A stretch of DNA of 33,248 nt, taken from contig JACCWN010000039.1 in assembly GCA_013697625.1 (NCBI GenBank), positions 1 to 33,248 of the forward strand, read 5' to 3'. Below the pieces are notes generated by a model. That model was not told the origin of the DNA. It did not search any database and saw only the letters and a program-made list of their open reading frames with translations. Positions 17,087 to 29,600 of this stretch are shown one piece after another (the first letter of the stretch is position 1; every line of letters starts with the position of its first letter). This DNA is from Legionella sp. GTDB taxonomy: Bacteria > Pseudomonadota > Gammaproteobacteria > Legionellales > Legionellaceae. A program made the translations under genes and the position numbers.

Positions 17087-18452
17087 AGGTTACTCTACGC
17101 CAAATCGTGCCCTGTTCTCCATCTTCTAATTCTATACCCTGGCTTAAAAGATCATCACGAATTTGGTCCGATAAAACCCAATTACGTTCGGAGCGCGCTT
17201 GGATTCTCTGGTTTATTAGTTGTTCAATTGTAACCACATCATCTTGTGTAAATCCAGTTTGAAGGAAGGATCCGGGATTTTCTTGTAAAAGACCTAATAG
17301 ATTAGCCAGATATTTTAAAGTTGCAGCTAATATCTTGGCATTATTTTTGTTTAAATCTCGGCTTAATTGAAACAATATTGACAAGGCTTGAGGTGTATTA
17401 AAATCATCATCCATAGCTTGGTTAAATTGTGCTACCCAATGAACATCCAAATTCGCATCTGTCTCACTCAATGGACAATCCTTTATCGATTGATATAATC
17501 TGGTTAAAGCTTTTTGCGCATTTAAGACATTATCTTCAGTGTAATTTAATGGACTACGATAGTGGCTACTTAATAAAAAATAGCGCAGTACTTCTGGATG
17601 ATGTGCATGCAATGCATCTTCAATGGTTAGAAAATTACCTGTTGATTTGGCCATTTTTTCATTATTGACCTGCAACATGCCTACATGTAGCCAATAATTA
17701 GCAAAGGGTTTGCCTGTGGCGGATTCACTTTGAGCTATTTCATTTTCGTGATGAGGGAATTGTAGATCCAAGCCTCCACCATGAATATCAAATTGTTCAC
17801 CTAAATCATGCATGGCCATTGCAGAACATTCTATATGCCAGCCTGGTCTACCCTCACCCCAGGGTGAAGGCCAAGCAGGTTCATCAGCTTTTGCTTTTTT
17901 CCATAATACAAAATCATGTGGCGAGCGTTTTTCCTTGGAAACACTGATACGGGCGCCTGAAACCAGCCCTTCCAAATCCTTATGTGACAATTTCCCATAA
18001 CCTTCAAATGTATCCACTTGAAAACAAACATCCCCATCTGCACTTAGATATGCATGGTCTTTTTCAATCAAACTTTGGATGAGGTTAATAATGTCATCTA
18101 TGTGCCCTGTAGCACGAGGTTCTTTGTCTGGCTTTAAAATATTCAGCGCGCGGGCATCATCATCCATAGCAGCAATGTATTGCTCTGTAAGTTCTGTAAT
18201 AGAAACACCACGCTCATTTGCTCTTGCGATGATTTTATCATCAATGTCAGTGATATTACGTACAAAAGTCACCTCAAACCCTTGAGAACGAAGGTATCGT
18301 ACTATCACATCAAAGGCTACCATTGAACGAGCGTGTCCTAAATGACAAAGATCGTACACGGTAATGCCGCATACATAAATGCCAATTTTTCCAGGTATTA
18401 TTGGAATAAACTCTTCTTTTTTTCTGGTCAAGGAATTATATAAACTCAGCAT
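17085..18452 (-). CDS. cysS: Cysteinyl-tRNA synthetase
   Basis: The 455-aa class I synthetase has the zinc ligand Cys28 and the HIGH motif as HLGH (37-40) in [18 protein letters not shown]. It also has the GWHIECSAM and [10 protein letters not shown] zinc-site blocks and the KMSKS loop as KMAKS (266-270). It charges tRNA-Cys in the cytoplasm. AAAGGAAAATC precedes the ATG. It is the last gene of the truA-trpFBA-glnS-cysS cluster, 9 nt after glnS. Confidence 0.96.
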   Translation of the reverse strand: MLSLYNSLTRKKEEFIPIIPGKIGIYVCGITVYDLCHLGHARSMVAFDVIVRYLRSQGFEVTFVRNITDIDDKIIARANERGVSITELTEQYIAAMDDDARALNILKPDKEPRATGHIDDIINLIQSLIEKDHAYLSADGDVCFQVDTFEGYGKLSHKDLEGLVSGARISVSKEKRSPHDFVLWKKAKADEPAWPSPWGEGRPGWHIECSAMAMHDLGEQFDIHGGGLDLQFPHHENEIAQSESATGKPFANYWLHVGMLQVNNEKMAKSTGNFLTIEDALHAHHPEVLRYFLLSSHYRSPLNYTEDNVLNAQKALTRLYQSIKDCPLSETDANLDVHWVAQFNQAMDDDFNTPQALSILFQLSRDLNKNNAKILAATLKYLANLLGLLQENPGSFLQTGFTQDDVVTIEQLINQRIQARSERNWVLSDQIRDDLLSQGIELEDGEQGTIWRRVT

Positions 18453-18461
18453 GATTTTCCT

Positions 18462-20111
18462 TTATTTAGCCCAATTGTCTTTTAAGTCAACAACTCGATG
18501 AAAAGCTTTCACCTGCCCTGCCTCCACCTGATTGACGCAATAATATCCTATGCGCTCAAACTGGAAAACCTCTTGCGCTTTTTGGTTGGCTAAAGAGGGT
18601 TCACAATAGGCTTTTAAAATTTGTAAGGAATTATGATTTAAAAATTGTAAAAAATCAGCCTCTCTTGCAGGATTAGGGTCGTTAAACAATCTATCATATT
18701 GATAAATTGTCACGGGATAGGCTTGGGCACAAGACACCCAATGTATCACACCCTTTACTTTTCGCCCTTCAGGATTTTTTCCCAGGGTATTTTCATCAAT
18801 GGTACAATGTAGTTGCGTAACTTCACCTTGGCTATTCCGTATCACTTCATTGCATTTTATGACATACGCATGGCGTAATCGCACTTCGGCTCCGGGTGAT
18901 AACTTGAAAAATTTTTTCGAGGGTTCTTCCATAAAATCAGAGCGCTCTATGTACAACTCTTTGGAAAAAGGCAAAGAACGGGTTTCTGATTCAGAATCTT
19001 GAGGGAAAAAGGGACAGTTTAGGGCCTCCATATGATCTTTAGGATAATTATCAATGACTACTTTGATTGGATCGATTACACACATGGCACGTTTTGCGGT
19101 CTTATTGAGCTCAGCTCTAACACATTCCTCAAATAAGGACATATCAATCACAGAGTCACTACGTGATATGCCTATCATTTCACAAAATTGCCGTATTGCA
19201 GCCGGGGGATAGCCCCGTTTGCGCATGCCTCTGAGGGTGGGTAGACGGGGATCATCCCAGCCAGTAACGATGTTTTTTTCAACCAATTCACGCAGTTTGC
19301 GTTTTGATGTAATGGTGTGGGATAGGTTTAATCTTGCAAATTCAGTTTGAATAGGTTTTGCCGGTAAGGGTAAATTATCTACAAGCCAGTCGTATAGTGG
19401 TCTGTGATCTTGGAATTCAAGAGTACACAAGGAATGGGTGATTTTTTCCAAAGCATCCGACAGAGGATGGGCGTAATCATACATAGGATAAATGCACCAA
19501 GCATCTCCAGTGCGTTGATGATGGGCATGTCGTATACGATATAAAACCGGATCACGCATATTGACATTGCCTGATTGCATGTCAATCTTCGCTCTCAATA
19601 CATGGGTTCCATCTGGGAATTCGCCCTGTTTCATGCGTGTAAATAAGTCTAGGCTTTCTTCCATAGGCCTATTCCGGTAAGGACTTTCTCGACCAGGTTC
19701 CTGTAAGGTACCTCTATAAGACCGTATGTCCTCCATACTCAGGCTATCCACATAAGCAAGGTTTTTTTTAATTAAAAGAGTGGCAAAATCATAGAGTTCT
19801 TGATAATAATCCGAAGAATGAGTCATGGCCGCCCAGTCAAAGCCTAACCACCGTACGTCATCTATGATGGCCTGAACATATTCTTCTTCTTCTTTAATGG
19901 GGTTGGTATCATCAAATCTTAACATGCATTTACCTGAAAATTCTTCAGACAAACCAAAGTTTAAGCAAATTGATTTGGCATGCCCTACATGCAAATAGCC
20001 ATTCGGTTCAGGTGGAAATCTTGTGATGATGTCCTCATGTTTTCCAGAAGCCAAGTCATCTTGTATCAATTGTCTTATAAAATGGGTTCGTTTTTCAGTT
20101 AGATCGGTCAT
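18462..20111 (-). CDS. glnS: Glutaminyl-tRNA synthetase
   Basis: The 549-aa class I enzyme has FPPEPNGYLHVGHAKSICLN (HIGH as HVGH, 41-44), then LRFDDTNPIKEEEEYV and HTITSKRKLRELV, the KMSKS-equivalent loop. These are typical of GlnRS rather than GltX. It makes Gln-tRNA directly, so this organism need not rely on the amidotransferase route for Gln. The start overlaps the trpA stop as ATGA, implying translational coupling. Confidence 0.96.
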   Translation of the reverse strand: MTDLTEKRTHFIRQLIQDDLASGKHEDIITRFPPEPNGYLHVGHAKSICLNFGLSEEFSGKCMLRFDDTNPIKEEEEYVQAIIDDVRWLGFDWAAMTHSSDYYQELYDFATLLIKKNLAYVDSLSMEDIRSYRGTLQEPGRESPYRNRPMEESLDLFTRMKQGEFPDGTHVLRAKIDMQSGNVNMRDPVLYRIRHAHHQRTGDAWCIYPMYDYAHPLSDALEKITHSLCTLEFQDHRPLYDWLVDNLPLPAKPIQTEFARLNLSHTITSKRKLRELVEKNIVTGWDDPRLPTLRGMRKRGYPPAAIRQFCEMIGISRSDSVIDMSLFEECVRAELNKTAKRAMCVIDPIKVVIDNYPKDHMEALNCPFFPQDSESETRSLPFSKELYIERSDFMEEPSKKFFKLSPGAEVRLRHAYVIKCNEVIRNSQGEVTQLHCTIDENTLGKNPEGRKVKGVIHWVSCAQAYPVTIYQYDRLFNDPNPAREADFLQFLNHNSLQILKAYCEPSLANQKAQEVFQFERIGYYCVNQVEAGQVKAFHRVVDLKDNWAK

Positions 20112-20926
20112 TCAATTTTTCCATGGTTATCGATGGCTAGGCGCATCGTATTGATGAGTGCAGCACCAGCTTTAAGCGGATCTTGCTTATTTAAATAGGC
20201 TTCAGAGAGTTGATGGACTAGTGCCGCACCTACAATCACCCCATCAGCAAAACTTGCAACCTGGGCCGCCATTTTTCCAGTTTTAATACCAAATCCTACC
20301 ATCAAGGGTAACTTTGTTTGAGCTTTCTTGTGTTCATATTGTGTTTTTAAGGTTTTAATGTCTAATGAATCAGCACCACTCACCCCTTTTAAGGATACAT
20401 AATACAAATACCCTTGAGCAGATTGATTAATACGTGTCATACGTTCTTCTGAGGTCGTTGGTGAACACAGATAGATACTGTACAGGTTATATTTTTGCCA
20501 AATTTTGGCTATTCCACTGGCTTCTTCTGGAGGAAGATCCACCAAAATAGTACCATCCACGCCCGATTCTTGGGCCTGTTGGGCAAATGAATCATATCCA
20601 TACTGCTCTACAGGATTCACATAACTCATAAGAATGACAGCTGTTAGCTTATCTTTTTTACGAAATTCTTTCACCATGGTTAAAACATCAAGACAGTGTA
20701 TATTATGTTTTAAGGCACGCTCCATGGCATGTTGTATCACCGGCCCTTCTGCCATAGGATCTGAAAAAGGAATGCCTAATTCTAAAATATCAGCCCCTGC
20801 TGAAACTAGGGCATGCATGATGTCCACTGTTAAATTAGGCGCAGGATCCCCAGCGGTGATGTAAGGGCTGAGCATTTTTTTACCATCAACCTGTAACTTA
20901 TTTAAAATTGTATCAATTCTATTCAT
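20108..20926 (-). CDS. trpA: Tryptophan synthase alpha subunit
   Basis: The 272-aa TIM barrel carries LSPYITAGDPAPNLT, LELGIPFSDPMAEGPVIQ (with the catalytic Glu of LELGIPFSDP), ILMSYVNPVEQYGYDSF, YYVSLKGVSGAD and VGFGIKT. It cleaves indole-3-glycerol phosphate to indole, which is channelled to TrpB. TAAGGTG lies before the ATG. It starts 8 nt after trpB and overlaps glnS. Confidence 0.96.
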   Translation of the reverse strand: MNRIDTILNKLQVDGKKMLSPYITAGDPAPNLTVDIMHALVSAGADILELGIPFSDPMAEGPVIQHAMERALKHNIHCLDVLTMVKEFRKKDKLTAVILMSYVNPVEQYGYDSFAQQAQESGVDGTILVDLPPEEASGIAKIWQKYNLYSIYLCSPTTSEERMTRINQSAQGYLYYVSLKGVSGADSLDIKTLKTQYEHKKAQTKLPLMVGFGIKTGKMAAQVASFADGVIVGAALVHQLSEAYLNKQDPLKAGAALINTMRLAIDNHGKIE

Positions 20927-20934
20927 ATTACACC

Positions 20935-22134
20935 TTACTCTAAGGTAATGCCGTCAATGGTTGCCACTGTATGCATGTCTTTATCTCCTCTACCAGATAA
21001 ACAAAGGACGATGTTTTGATCAACTGTCAGTGTTGGGGCTAATTTCATAGCATAGGCTACTGCATGACTTGACTCTAATGCGGGTATGATGCCTTCTACA
21101 CGAGTTAAGGTACGAAAGGCATGTAGCGCTTCTTCATCTAAGATAGTCTCATAGCTCACGCGTCCAGAATCCTTTAGATAGGCATGTTCTGGTCCTACTC
21201 CTGGATAGTCTAGGCCAGCTGAGAGAGAATGGGTATCTTTAATTTGTCCAAATTCATCACAAAGTAGATAGGTGCGATTGCCATGCAAGACACCAGGCTT
21301 ACCCGCGGTTAATGAGGCCGAATGTTCACCTGAGGCCAAGCCCTTTCCAGCAGCTTCTACGCCAACCATGGCTACTGTTTCATCTTGTAAAAAAGGATGA
21401 AACAACCCAATGGCATTGGAGCCGCCACCCACACAGGCAATCAGCACATCTGGCAATTTATTAATTTTTTCCAAGCATTGTTGTTTGGTTTCATGACCAA
21501 TGACCGATTGAAAATCTCTGACAATTTGTGGATAGGGATGAGGACCTGCGGCAGTTCCAATGATATAAAAGGTATTGTCTATATGGCTTACCCAATCACG
21601 CATGGCCTCATTTAAAGCATCTTTTAGGGTTTTAGAGCCTGATGTGACTGGAATAACCGTGGCACCTAATAGTTTCATTCGGTACACATTGCTTGATTGC
21701 CTTTTAATGTCTTCGATGCCCATATACACAAAGCACTCAAAACCCAATTTGGCGGCTATTGTTGCTGTGGCTACTCCATGTTGTCCTGCCCCAGTTTCAG
21801 CTATGATACGAGTTTTCCCCATGCGCTGAGCTAAAAGACCTTGGCCAACAGTATTGTTAATTTTATGAGCGCCAGTGTGGTTTAAATCTTCACGTTTCAG
21901 ATAAATTTGTGCGCCTTTTAACTCCTTACTGAGCCGTTCTGCATGGTAAAGGGGATTAGGTCTACCCACAAAATCCTTTAATTCTTTATGCAGCGCTTTT
22001 AAAAATTCAGGATCTGCTTTAAACCTTGTATAAGCAGTTTCTAATTCTTTTAAAGCATGAACCAAGGTATCGGCAACAAATTGTCCGCCATATGGTCCAA
22101 AATGTCCTCGTTCATCAGGAAGTTCTTGATTCAT
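20935..22134 (-). CDS. trpB: Tryptophan synthase beta subunit
   Basis: The 399-aa PLP enzyme has FGPYGGQFV at the N-terminus and the Schiff-base Lys91 in [34 protein letters not shown] (phosphate cup) and [10 protein letters not shown] at the C-terminus complete the family pattern. It condenses indole with serine to form tryptophan. GGAGG precedes the ATG, which lies inside the end of trpF (20-nt overlap). Confidence 0.97.
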   Translation of the reverse strand: MNQELPDERGHFGPYGGQFVADTLVHALKELETAYTRFKADPEFLKALHKELKDFVGRPNPLYHAERLSKELKGAQIYLKREDLNHTGAHKINNTVGQGLLAQRMGKTRIIAETGAGQHGVATATIAAKLGFECFVYMGIEDIKRQSSNVYRMKLLGATVIPVTSGSKTLKDALNEAMRDWVSHIDNTFYIIGTAAGPHPYPQIVRDFQSVIGHETKQQCLEKINKLPDVLIACVGGGSNAIGLFHPFLQDETVAMVGVEAAGKGLASGEHSASLTAGKPGVLHGNRTYLLCDEFGQIKDTHSLSAGLDYPGVGPEHAYLKDSGRVSYETILDEEALHAFRTLTRVEGIIPALESSHAVAYAMKLAPTLTVDQNIVLCLSGRGDKDMHTVATIDGITLE

Positions 22135-22759
22135 TGTTTGTCCTCCGTACGGCCTTTATAAATGCTTCCATTTTATCATGATCTTTAACTCCACCAGTAG
22201 TTTCAATTCCTGAACACACATCTACTGCATAGGGGTTACAGACCTGTATTGCCTCTGATACATTAAATTGAGTTAATCCCCCAGCCAGTATGAAGGGCTT
22301 TGTTGGTGTTTTGGGGATGAGCTGCCAATTAATGGGTAGCCCGGTGCCACCTCTTTGTAAACCAACTGCTGAATCAAATAATAAGGCTTGAGCTTGATCA
22401 AATGCTAGTATGCAATTTTCAATTTGTTCTGCATGGGTTGGGTGTATGGTTTTGATGAAGGGTTTATCAAATTGTTGACAAAAATCTGAAGATTCATCCC
22501 CATGAAATTGTAGGCATTGTATGGGTAGTTCATTGAGAAGGGTTCGAACAAAGGCTTCCTCAGGGTTTACCATTACCGCTATAGTATCCACAAAAGGAGG
22601 TAGATTGTTCGTTAATGTAATTGCTTGCTGTAGCCCTACACAACGTACACTTTGAGGATGAAATATCAAGCCAATGGCATCAACGCCTAATTGGACAGCT
22701 TGTTCGATGTCTTGTAAGCGCGTCATCCCACACATCTTCACTCTTGTGCGTAATTGCAT
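22115..22759 (-). CDS. trpF: Phosphoribosylanthranilate isomerase
   Basis: About 214 aa with [20 protein letters not shown] (catalytic Cys in KMCGMT), [26 protein letters not shown] and AVDVCSGIE, all as in TrpF. It isomerises PRA to CdRP, the step before TrpC, which is not in this window. The ATG at 22759 is chosen over the TTG just before it. The gene begins 5 nt after the truA stop and overlaps trpB. Confidence 0.95.
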   Translation of the reverse strand: MQLRTRVKMCGMTRLQDIEQAVQLGVDAIGLIFHPQSVRCVGLQQAITLTNNLPPFVDTIAVMVNPEEAFVRTLLNELPIQCLQFHGDESSDFCQQFDKPFIKTIHPTHAEQIENCILAFDQAQALLFDSAVGLQRGGTGLPINWQLIPKTPTKPFILAGGLTQFNVSEAIQVCNPYAVDVCSGIETTGGVKDHDKMEAFIKAVRRTNNESRTS

Positions 22760-22764
22760 CAAGG

Positions 22765-23553
22765 CTATTTCTCCCCAACAAACAAGGGTCCGGGATGTTG
22801 CTTTATAATTCCAAAGTGCTGAGGATAAGTCACTTGAACCAAATAAAGACCATAAGGTGGCGCTGTTTCAGCGCCTAAGCGTCTGTCTTTGGCTTTTAAA
22901 ACATCATCTACCCATTCCAATGGGTGTTTTCCAGACCCTACAGCCATGAGGACACCTGCTATATTTCTAACCATGTGGTGCAAAAAGGCATTGGCTGTAA
23001 GATCTATGATAATTAGATCATCAGCACGGGAAACTTGAATTGATTGCATCAAACGCATGGGTGTTTTTGATTGGCACTCAACAGATCTGAAGGATGTGAA
23101 ATCATGTTCTCCTAACAAGCTTTGGGCGCTTTGATGCATCAAACGGTGGTCCAGCTGTCGATATTGCCAGGTTACATTTGAACGTAACAAAGCTGGCCGA
23201 ATAGCCCCATTATAAATAATGTATCTATACCGTCTGGATAGTGCCGAATAACGCGCATGGAAATCATCAGGCATCTCTCTGGCCCATTTGATACAGATGT
23301 CTTTGGGTAAAAAAGCATTTACCCCATGAAACCAGGCCCGTGTGGAGCGTTCTTTGTCAGAGTCAAAATGTATAACTTGATTGGTGGCATGGACAGCAGT
23401 ATCTGTACGACCAGCGCAAACCACTGTAACCGGCTGATCAGCAACTTGTGACAGAGCATGCTCAACGGCTTGTTGTACTGTATGCAAACCCGTTTGCGCT
23501 TGCCAACCATGGTATTGACTACCATCGTATTCTACAACTAAGGCAATACGCAT
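22765..23553 (-). CDS. truA: tRNA pseudouridine(38-40) synthase
   Basis: From the ATG at 23553 the protein has 262 residues: MRIALVVEYDGSQYHGWQ, the catalytic Asp51 in CAGRTDTAVHA, then SRRYRYIIYN and FLHHMVRNIAGVLMAVG. It makes pseudouridine at positions 38-40 of the anticodon arm of many tRNAs. AGGAATTATTG precedes this ATG; a TTG one codon upstream is less likely. It is the first gene of the six-gene cluster. A TATAGA about 55 nt upstream could be a -10, but the promoter is not certain. Confidence 0.95.
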   Translation of the reverse strand: MRIALVVEYDGSQYHGWQAQTGLHTVQQAVEHALSQVADQPVTVVCAGRTDTAVHATNQVIHFDSDKERSTRAWFHGVNAFLPKDICIKWAREMPDDFHARYSALSRRYRYIIYNGAIRPALLRSNVTWQYRQLDHRLMHQSAQSLLGEHDFTSFRSVECQSKTPMRLMQSIQVSRADDLIIIDLTANAFLHHMVRNIAGVLMAVGSGKHPLEWVDDVLKAKDRRLGAETAPPYGLYLVQVTYPQHFGIIKQHPGPLFVGEK

Positions 23554-23641
23554 CAATAATTCCTAGTAAATAGGCTAATTTATAATACTTTATTTATTTT
23601 GTCTATACTGATACTGGAAATCCCAAGTCACCCCACATTGT

Positions 23642-26600
23642 TTAATTACTCATGCCAGGCAATATACCCACTGAAGCCGGGGCCGGGGTGGTTACCTGTT
23701 GAAGGCGATCTTCAAATTTTAACAAATCCTCAAGTGTATTGAATCGACTAACAGCCTTGGTAGGCGTTTGGTTGCATTTTTTAATCTCTGTAGTAAAAAA
23801 ATCGACTTTGTGCTGTAAATGCGATTGTTTCAATTCATAGTCTTTTATAATAGTACTAGAGTTGCACATTAAATTTGAGCATAAAGCTTTCCACAGACTT
23901 TGTTTGGTCGCCTGTAGTTGCGTGCTTTGAAAATCTTCAAAAGCTTGTTTGTCTTTCTTTAATAAGGTCTCAGGACTATCAATTATTTTGATTGTAGATA
24001 AGGTTTGCTTCAACCAAGTATTTGCAAATGATTGAGTAGATCTTTTTTGTATTTGATCTGACAACTGTGCTTTATTCATAGCAAATGTCTGTACTTGTGA
24101 GGACAAAGAGGGGTTGTCCTCAAACTTTAATTCAGGGGTAAGTGATTGGTAAGACAGGTTAACTAAACTGTTATATTTATGAATTAAAGGCATTAAACGC
24201 TGTCTTAATTTTTGATCACTTATATGATCCGCATTCAAAGGACCATCAGTGGTGAATAATGTATTTAATGATTCAATTTGAGAGGTTAAAGCCTCTGGCA
24301 AACCATTTGAATTGACAATTTTTGGCCACGTATTTGCAATATCATTAAGTGTAATATTCATAGCCTGTAGTGTTTGAGTCGACTCCTTTAATTCATCCTG
24401 TGCTGTCCCAAGCTTTTTCTTTAATATATCTAAGGGAGAATTGTATTTAATAAAATCATCAAATAATTCGTGCTCACAAGGTCCTTCAACCTGTAATTCA
24501 TAATATGTATTAAAACCCGTATGACCTTGCTCAATGGCGAGACTTTTCAGTTCTGGTATCTTCGAGTGCAATACATTTTGCAATTGTTTGGTCTTTGTTT
24601 CAAGAAAGGGTTCTATTGATAAGCCTAACTCTTGTTTTTGGTTTAATTCCTTAAGACTCAACTCTAAGTTTTGGATCAATTTTCTCAAAGGTGGAATCAG
24701 TGAAGAGTTTGCCGGCTCATTTTGTAAGTGCTTACCTAAACGATGTTTGATTTCATAGAGCACATAAGGCGTTGTTTTATTATCTAGTATCCGTGGGATT
24801 TCTGCAGAAATTTCTACCCATTTACGATTAGTATGGGGTATTTTTTTTGAAATTTCATAAAAATTGGATGTAAATTGAGCAATATAATGGCCGCCTTTGA
24901 TTTCAACTTGTTTTTCATGCCTTAGCTCTTCGGGGATGATATTTTCTAGACTGCTTACTACATTATTTATAACTTTAACCGCATTTTTATGTCTAACTAT
25001 CCACACCCCATCCAGCATACCTTGATGCTTTTTGAGTAATTTAAATAATTGTTGTGTTTTTAGTTGTTTTTCATCCTCAGTTGGTGCCTCTTTAAGTAGG
25101 GTACAGGCATTAAGAATGTCTATGGCCGCTCTTTTTAAAGCGCCACGTTCTATGTTAAAGCCGAATATACTGCGATTTTTTTTATCTGCCCAGGAAAAGG
25201 TTTGTGTGAGTTCCAGGGTTATTTGGTTGATTAGGTTCTCAGTGAAAACTGTATGTAAAGGTTTTAGCATTTGCATGTCATAACTGATTTTGGGGAAAAG
25301 ATTATAATAGGCAAGCCAAATAGGTTGCATTTTAGATACTGCTTCATGTTTGTTTTTAACAAAAGCATTGGTAAAATGCTCAGTGAACCTGCTAAATTTT
25401 TCCATAATGTCATTGGATTGTGCATGAATTGACTCAGTGCCCTTAAACTCAATCTGCAGATGGGTTTTAATCACTTGGGACAGAGGTAATGTATCAACAA
25501 GTGTATTAAAAGCCTTTCTTACTAAGCTTAGTTGATAGGTATTGGATTGTTCTTGACAGTTTAGTATTTCATCAGAAGTGAGCTCACCATAACGCAGCAT
25601 AGCCTCACCTTCATCCAGTGCCTGGGCTAGCTGAAACACCGCTTCTTTTTCCTCATGATGGCGCATCTTTTTTTCTTGGCGCGTATTCATTTTGAGAAGT
25701 TTTAGTTGATCCTTTAGAGAAACATCCTTCAAATAATAGTCGGCACGCAGCTTGTTGTTTGGATTTTGTAATTGCACACTCTTTTGGGTTAACCAAATTT
25801 TGTTGGTTTCCCAAATGGTTTCAAAGGCATTTTTTTCAAAGTTCATCAAAGCCTGGTCAAGGGCCTGGGTGTCTAATGTACCAGTAGCGGCATCACGCCG
25901 GATAAAAACATTTGGAAATTGCTTTTTAGGATCAGACTGGGCTAATTGATTTTCCCAGCTCTTAGAAAGTTCTGAAATAAGAGACTCACGCATGGAGAAA
26001 AAGCTTTTATCTAAAGCAATTTTATCTGCACCTGACTCTAAATGAAGTAACTGTTGCCAGTCATCAATTGCTGCAAGCATCACCTGTTGAATCTGGGCAA
26101 CTGCTTGAATGTAATGCCTTTCGACTGCAGCTTCTTCCGTCATGGCTTGTTGCATCTTATTGAGCGCAGCCTTGCGTTGGTTTTTGTTCATTTTCAACAA
26201 AGAGCCCCCGCATAGGTGTTTATGGGTAAAACCAGCATCATCATAAACGGCTATGTATTCTCCCACCAAGCCGTTTCTTGCAGTTCTTCCTATTGCTTGT
26301 TTGGTACCTCTTAGTGTTGATTCAAGATGGGTATTTAACACCAATAAAGGATAGTCAGGCTGGGTTTTCCCGAAATTTGTTAGCATTTCCTCCAGCTGTA
26401 TATCCGTGCCCCTTTTGGTCGCTGGTGAAATGGTAATCACATTGGGTTTTCCGGCATTTATAATCTTAGCTTGCATTTCTTGGTCATCTTCTGCACCTGT
26501 TATCACTTGGAAGACTTGATTAGGCGGCCCTTTTTTGTTAGGACTACGCTGTAGGTCACTTAAAAGTGTGTTGGCATGAATGATGTCTTCGCATAGCAGC

Positions 26601-29600
26601 AATACCGGTTTGGCCATTTGAGGGTTATTTTTATTGACACGGTTGTCTAATACTTTTTTTATCTCAGTTAAAAATGCTTTACTAGAAGTAATCCTGGTTT
26701 CATGCTCGATAAGACGTTTTCTGTCATGCGTAGGTATACGAACAGCGGTTAAACCAAATTTAGAGCCTTGCTCTAATAATTCATTGGTATCCCCTCCAGT
26801 CCCAGTAACTGCAATGATGCGCCCTTCTGCATAATTTTTATGAATGTAGGTTTGTGTTGATTGACTGTCAACAACAGAAAATTCTGGATCAATGGGAAAG
26901 GATTGTCCCAATCTTGCATGTAAAAATTGATGTACTCCATCTTTGAATGTGACGCCACGTTGGGGGTTGCCTTCTATGTCTATGGGCACAGCAGTAGAAA
27001 TTGTTGTTCTAACATCATCTTTTATGAAGGTTTTTGTATCAATAAGAAAATCACTGTCTAGTACTTGATTCTTTGCTTCTAAGGCCGAATTTATCCACTG
27101 ATTGTATTGATAAGACAATGTATCTTGTAATAAATGTTGTTGAGAGGCTGTGGTATTATCATAGAGGAATTTTCTAAGTTCTTCACAGTCTTTATCATTA
27201 TCCCAGATAAGGGGTAGTGTTATATTTCTGAAATCTGCATTTTCATCTATGAATTGATTTACCAAAGGGTATATAAAAGCATGAGGATTAGAGCCATCGT
27301 CTACCAAACTGGGGGAGACCATAGCCCAATTCAGCAGTTTCTTATTGTCAAGGGTGGTACTATCACTTTCTTCTAACACCAAATCATTTGTATACCGTTT
27401 TCCTTTGAAATTTAAAAGATCCTCCCCTTCCAATTTGGCTCGTGAGCAATATAAAGATAAATCCTCAACAGTAGAATAGTTAATACCCCCCACTTGGTAA
27501 CTGCCGGGGGGAGAATCTGAACGAATATGATTGGAACGAATGCCCAAGAAAGTAAAGAAATCCACATTGCCCTTTTCTATATAATCTTGTGTTACAAGAT
27601 TTCTATTTGCAGTGCCTACATTGACGGTGCGGTTACCCTTAGCCCATTGAAATGTTGCATGCATTGCAGTGATGAGATTTTTACCTTCTCCAGTACTTAT
27701 CTCTTCTAAAAGATTTCCTGGGTATTCAATTGCAAGGAGTAAAGCAAGCAATTGGGTTGTTTTGGGTAGTTTACCCGTGGTTCTAAAATAAATTTCACGC
27801 AGTACGGTGATGAATTGTAACTGTGTCCGTTTCATCTCCTCAGGGCTTAGATTGGTTTGCAAACGCTCGATAAGCAGATTGCTCAAATGTCTCAAATCAT
27901 CCCTGGGAATCTGGGTTAATGGTTTTGAGAGTGTTTTGCCACATATTTTGATATTGGGCTTCTGGCCTAAGGCATTGATGAACAAAATTTGCTGTGCTAA
28001 ATCAAATTGCTGTTTTAAACTGAGCTTGCTATCAGCTAATAGTTCATGAACGCCTGCAACCACATCCTCAATACGACCCACAGAAAATTGCTTTTCTAAA
28101 ATTTGTGTTTGTGTTAAAAGCAGCCTATTTTTTCCATCCCTTTTTTCTGAACGCGCGTTCTTAGGATCACTGTCATAGTTTTCTATATAAAGAGCAAGGT
28201 CAGCATCTGCTTTTGCAAGTTCTACTAATAAAATATCTACTTTTGGGTAAGGGGGATAGGTAAACAGACTTGCAAGGTGCCCAATAAAATTGGGTTTTGA
28301 TTGTATTAAAACCAGCAGCTGTTGTATTGATTCAATATTGGCATTAGAAGCAGCAGTTTTGGTGATAATTTCTAACAAATTATTAAAATGAGTATCTGTG
28401 GGTAAGGCATGTAAACAAGTTAATACTTGTAATGTGCTATCAAGCTGGGCATCAAGTTTGCATTTTTTTAGAAGATTATTTAAAACAGACACAATATGTG
28501 GATGGGTTGGTGACAATCGTTTTAAGGTGTTCGCAGTAAGCGCTATTAATGAGGATACTTTATCTGAGGCACCTACATCTATTAATTGAACGACTGTTTC
28601 GAATAATGCCTCTGCGTCAGAGTTGTGATTATTTTTTAAGGTTTTAAGGTTTATGATTTCTTCTAATGGAAAAGGCGTATTATTAGCCATATTGTGTTCA
28701 AAAGAAAGCTTAAATAAAGTTCTATATAAGGCTTCTGGTAATGGCTTATCCAAACTGATAAGCAGCCTGAGTTGGCTTAAGGCTTGAGGCAACCTACCCA
28801 TGCCATGCTTTGATACAATAGTAAAAATAAAGTTCAATCGCTCGGTAGCGCATATAGGTGCGGGTATCTCTAATACTTGTATAATTTGTAATAGGTACTC
28901 AAAACCTATTATAGTATTATTATCTAGTAACTCTTTGATTTTTTGGTAATTTGTACCAGTTTCTCTATTTTTAATTCGAATAAGACCATTTATAAAGGAA
29001 TTAATTTGTATTAATTTTTGATTGTATTCTTCTAAGGCTACTGATGTTTTTTTGTTGAGATCAAGCTTAGGAATGTTACGATACAAATCCGATCTTAGAC
29101 CTCCTAAAGTATCACCAAGTTGCAATAAAATGATACGTTTATATAGTTCCGCTTGAGAATATGCCTCTAAGTGGTCTTTCAAAAGAACAAGAATTTTTCC
29201 GTTTTTTGCAAATTCGGCTAATTCAGGCTTATCCGGTCCAAACTTTTGTAGTATCGTTGGGAACAAACTTTTGAAGGGAAGTGTATTGATAAAATCGCTA
29301 CAGGCCTTATCTAGAGTATCTTGTGTATTTAAAATTTCTGCATAGTCATAAGGATTTCTATATAAAGCCTCAGTATATGATTGTATGGGTGCGTCAAGCT
29401 GAGTTAATTTCCCCTTAACTGCCTCATATAATAGATTACCCATTGGAAGACTAACTAAAGTTCCTTTAACATTCCCATTATCATCTCTTATTTCTTTAAG
29501 AGCCTCTTTTAGATCTAATTCTCTATTGGCACTTCTAAGTGCTAGCACTAGCCCATCTTGAGAAGATACTTCTGGCGTTGGACCAAAGGTTGTGCGTGGA

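Noticed and set aside
23557..23641. Firm promoter for the truA operon
   Set aside because: A TATAGA -10 is visible, but no -35 at acceptable spacing could be chosen between several weak candidates.
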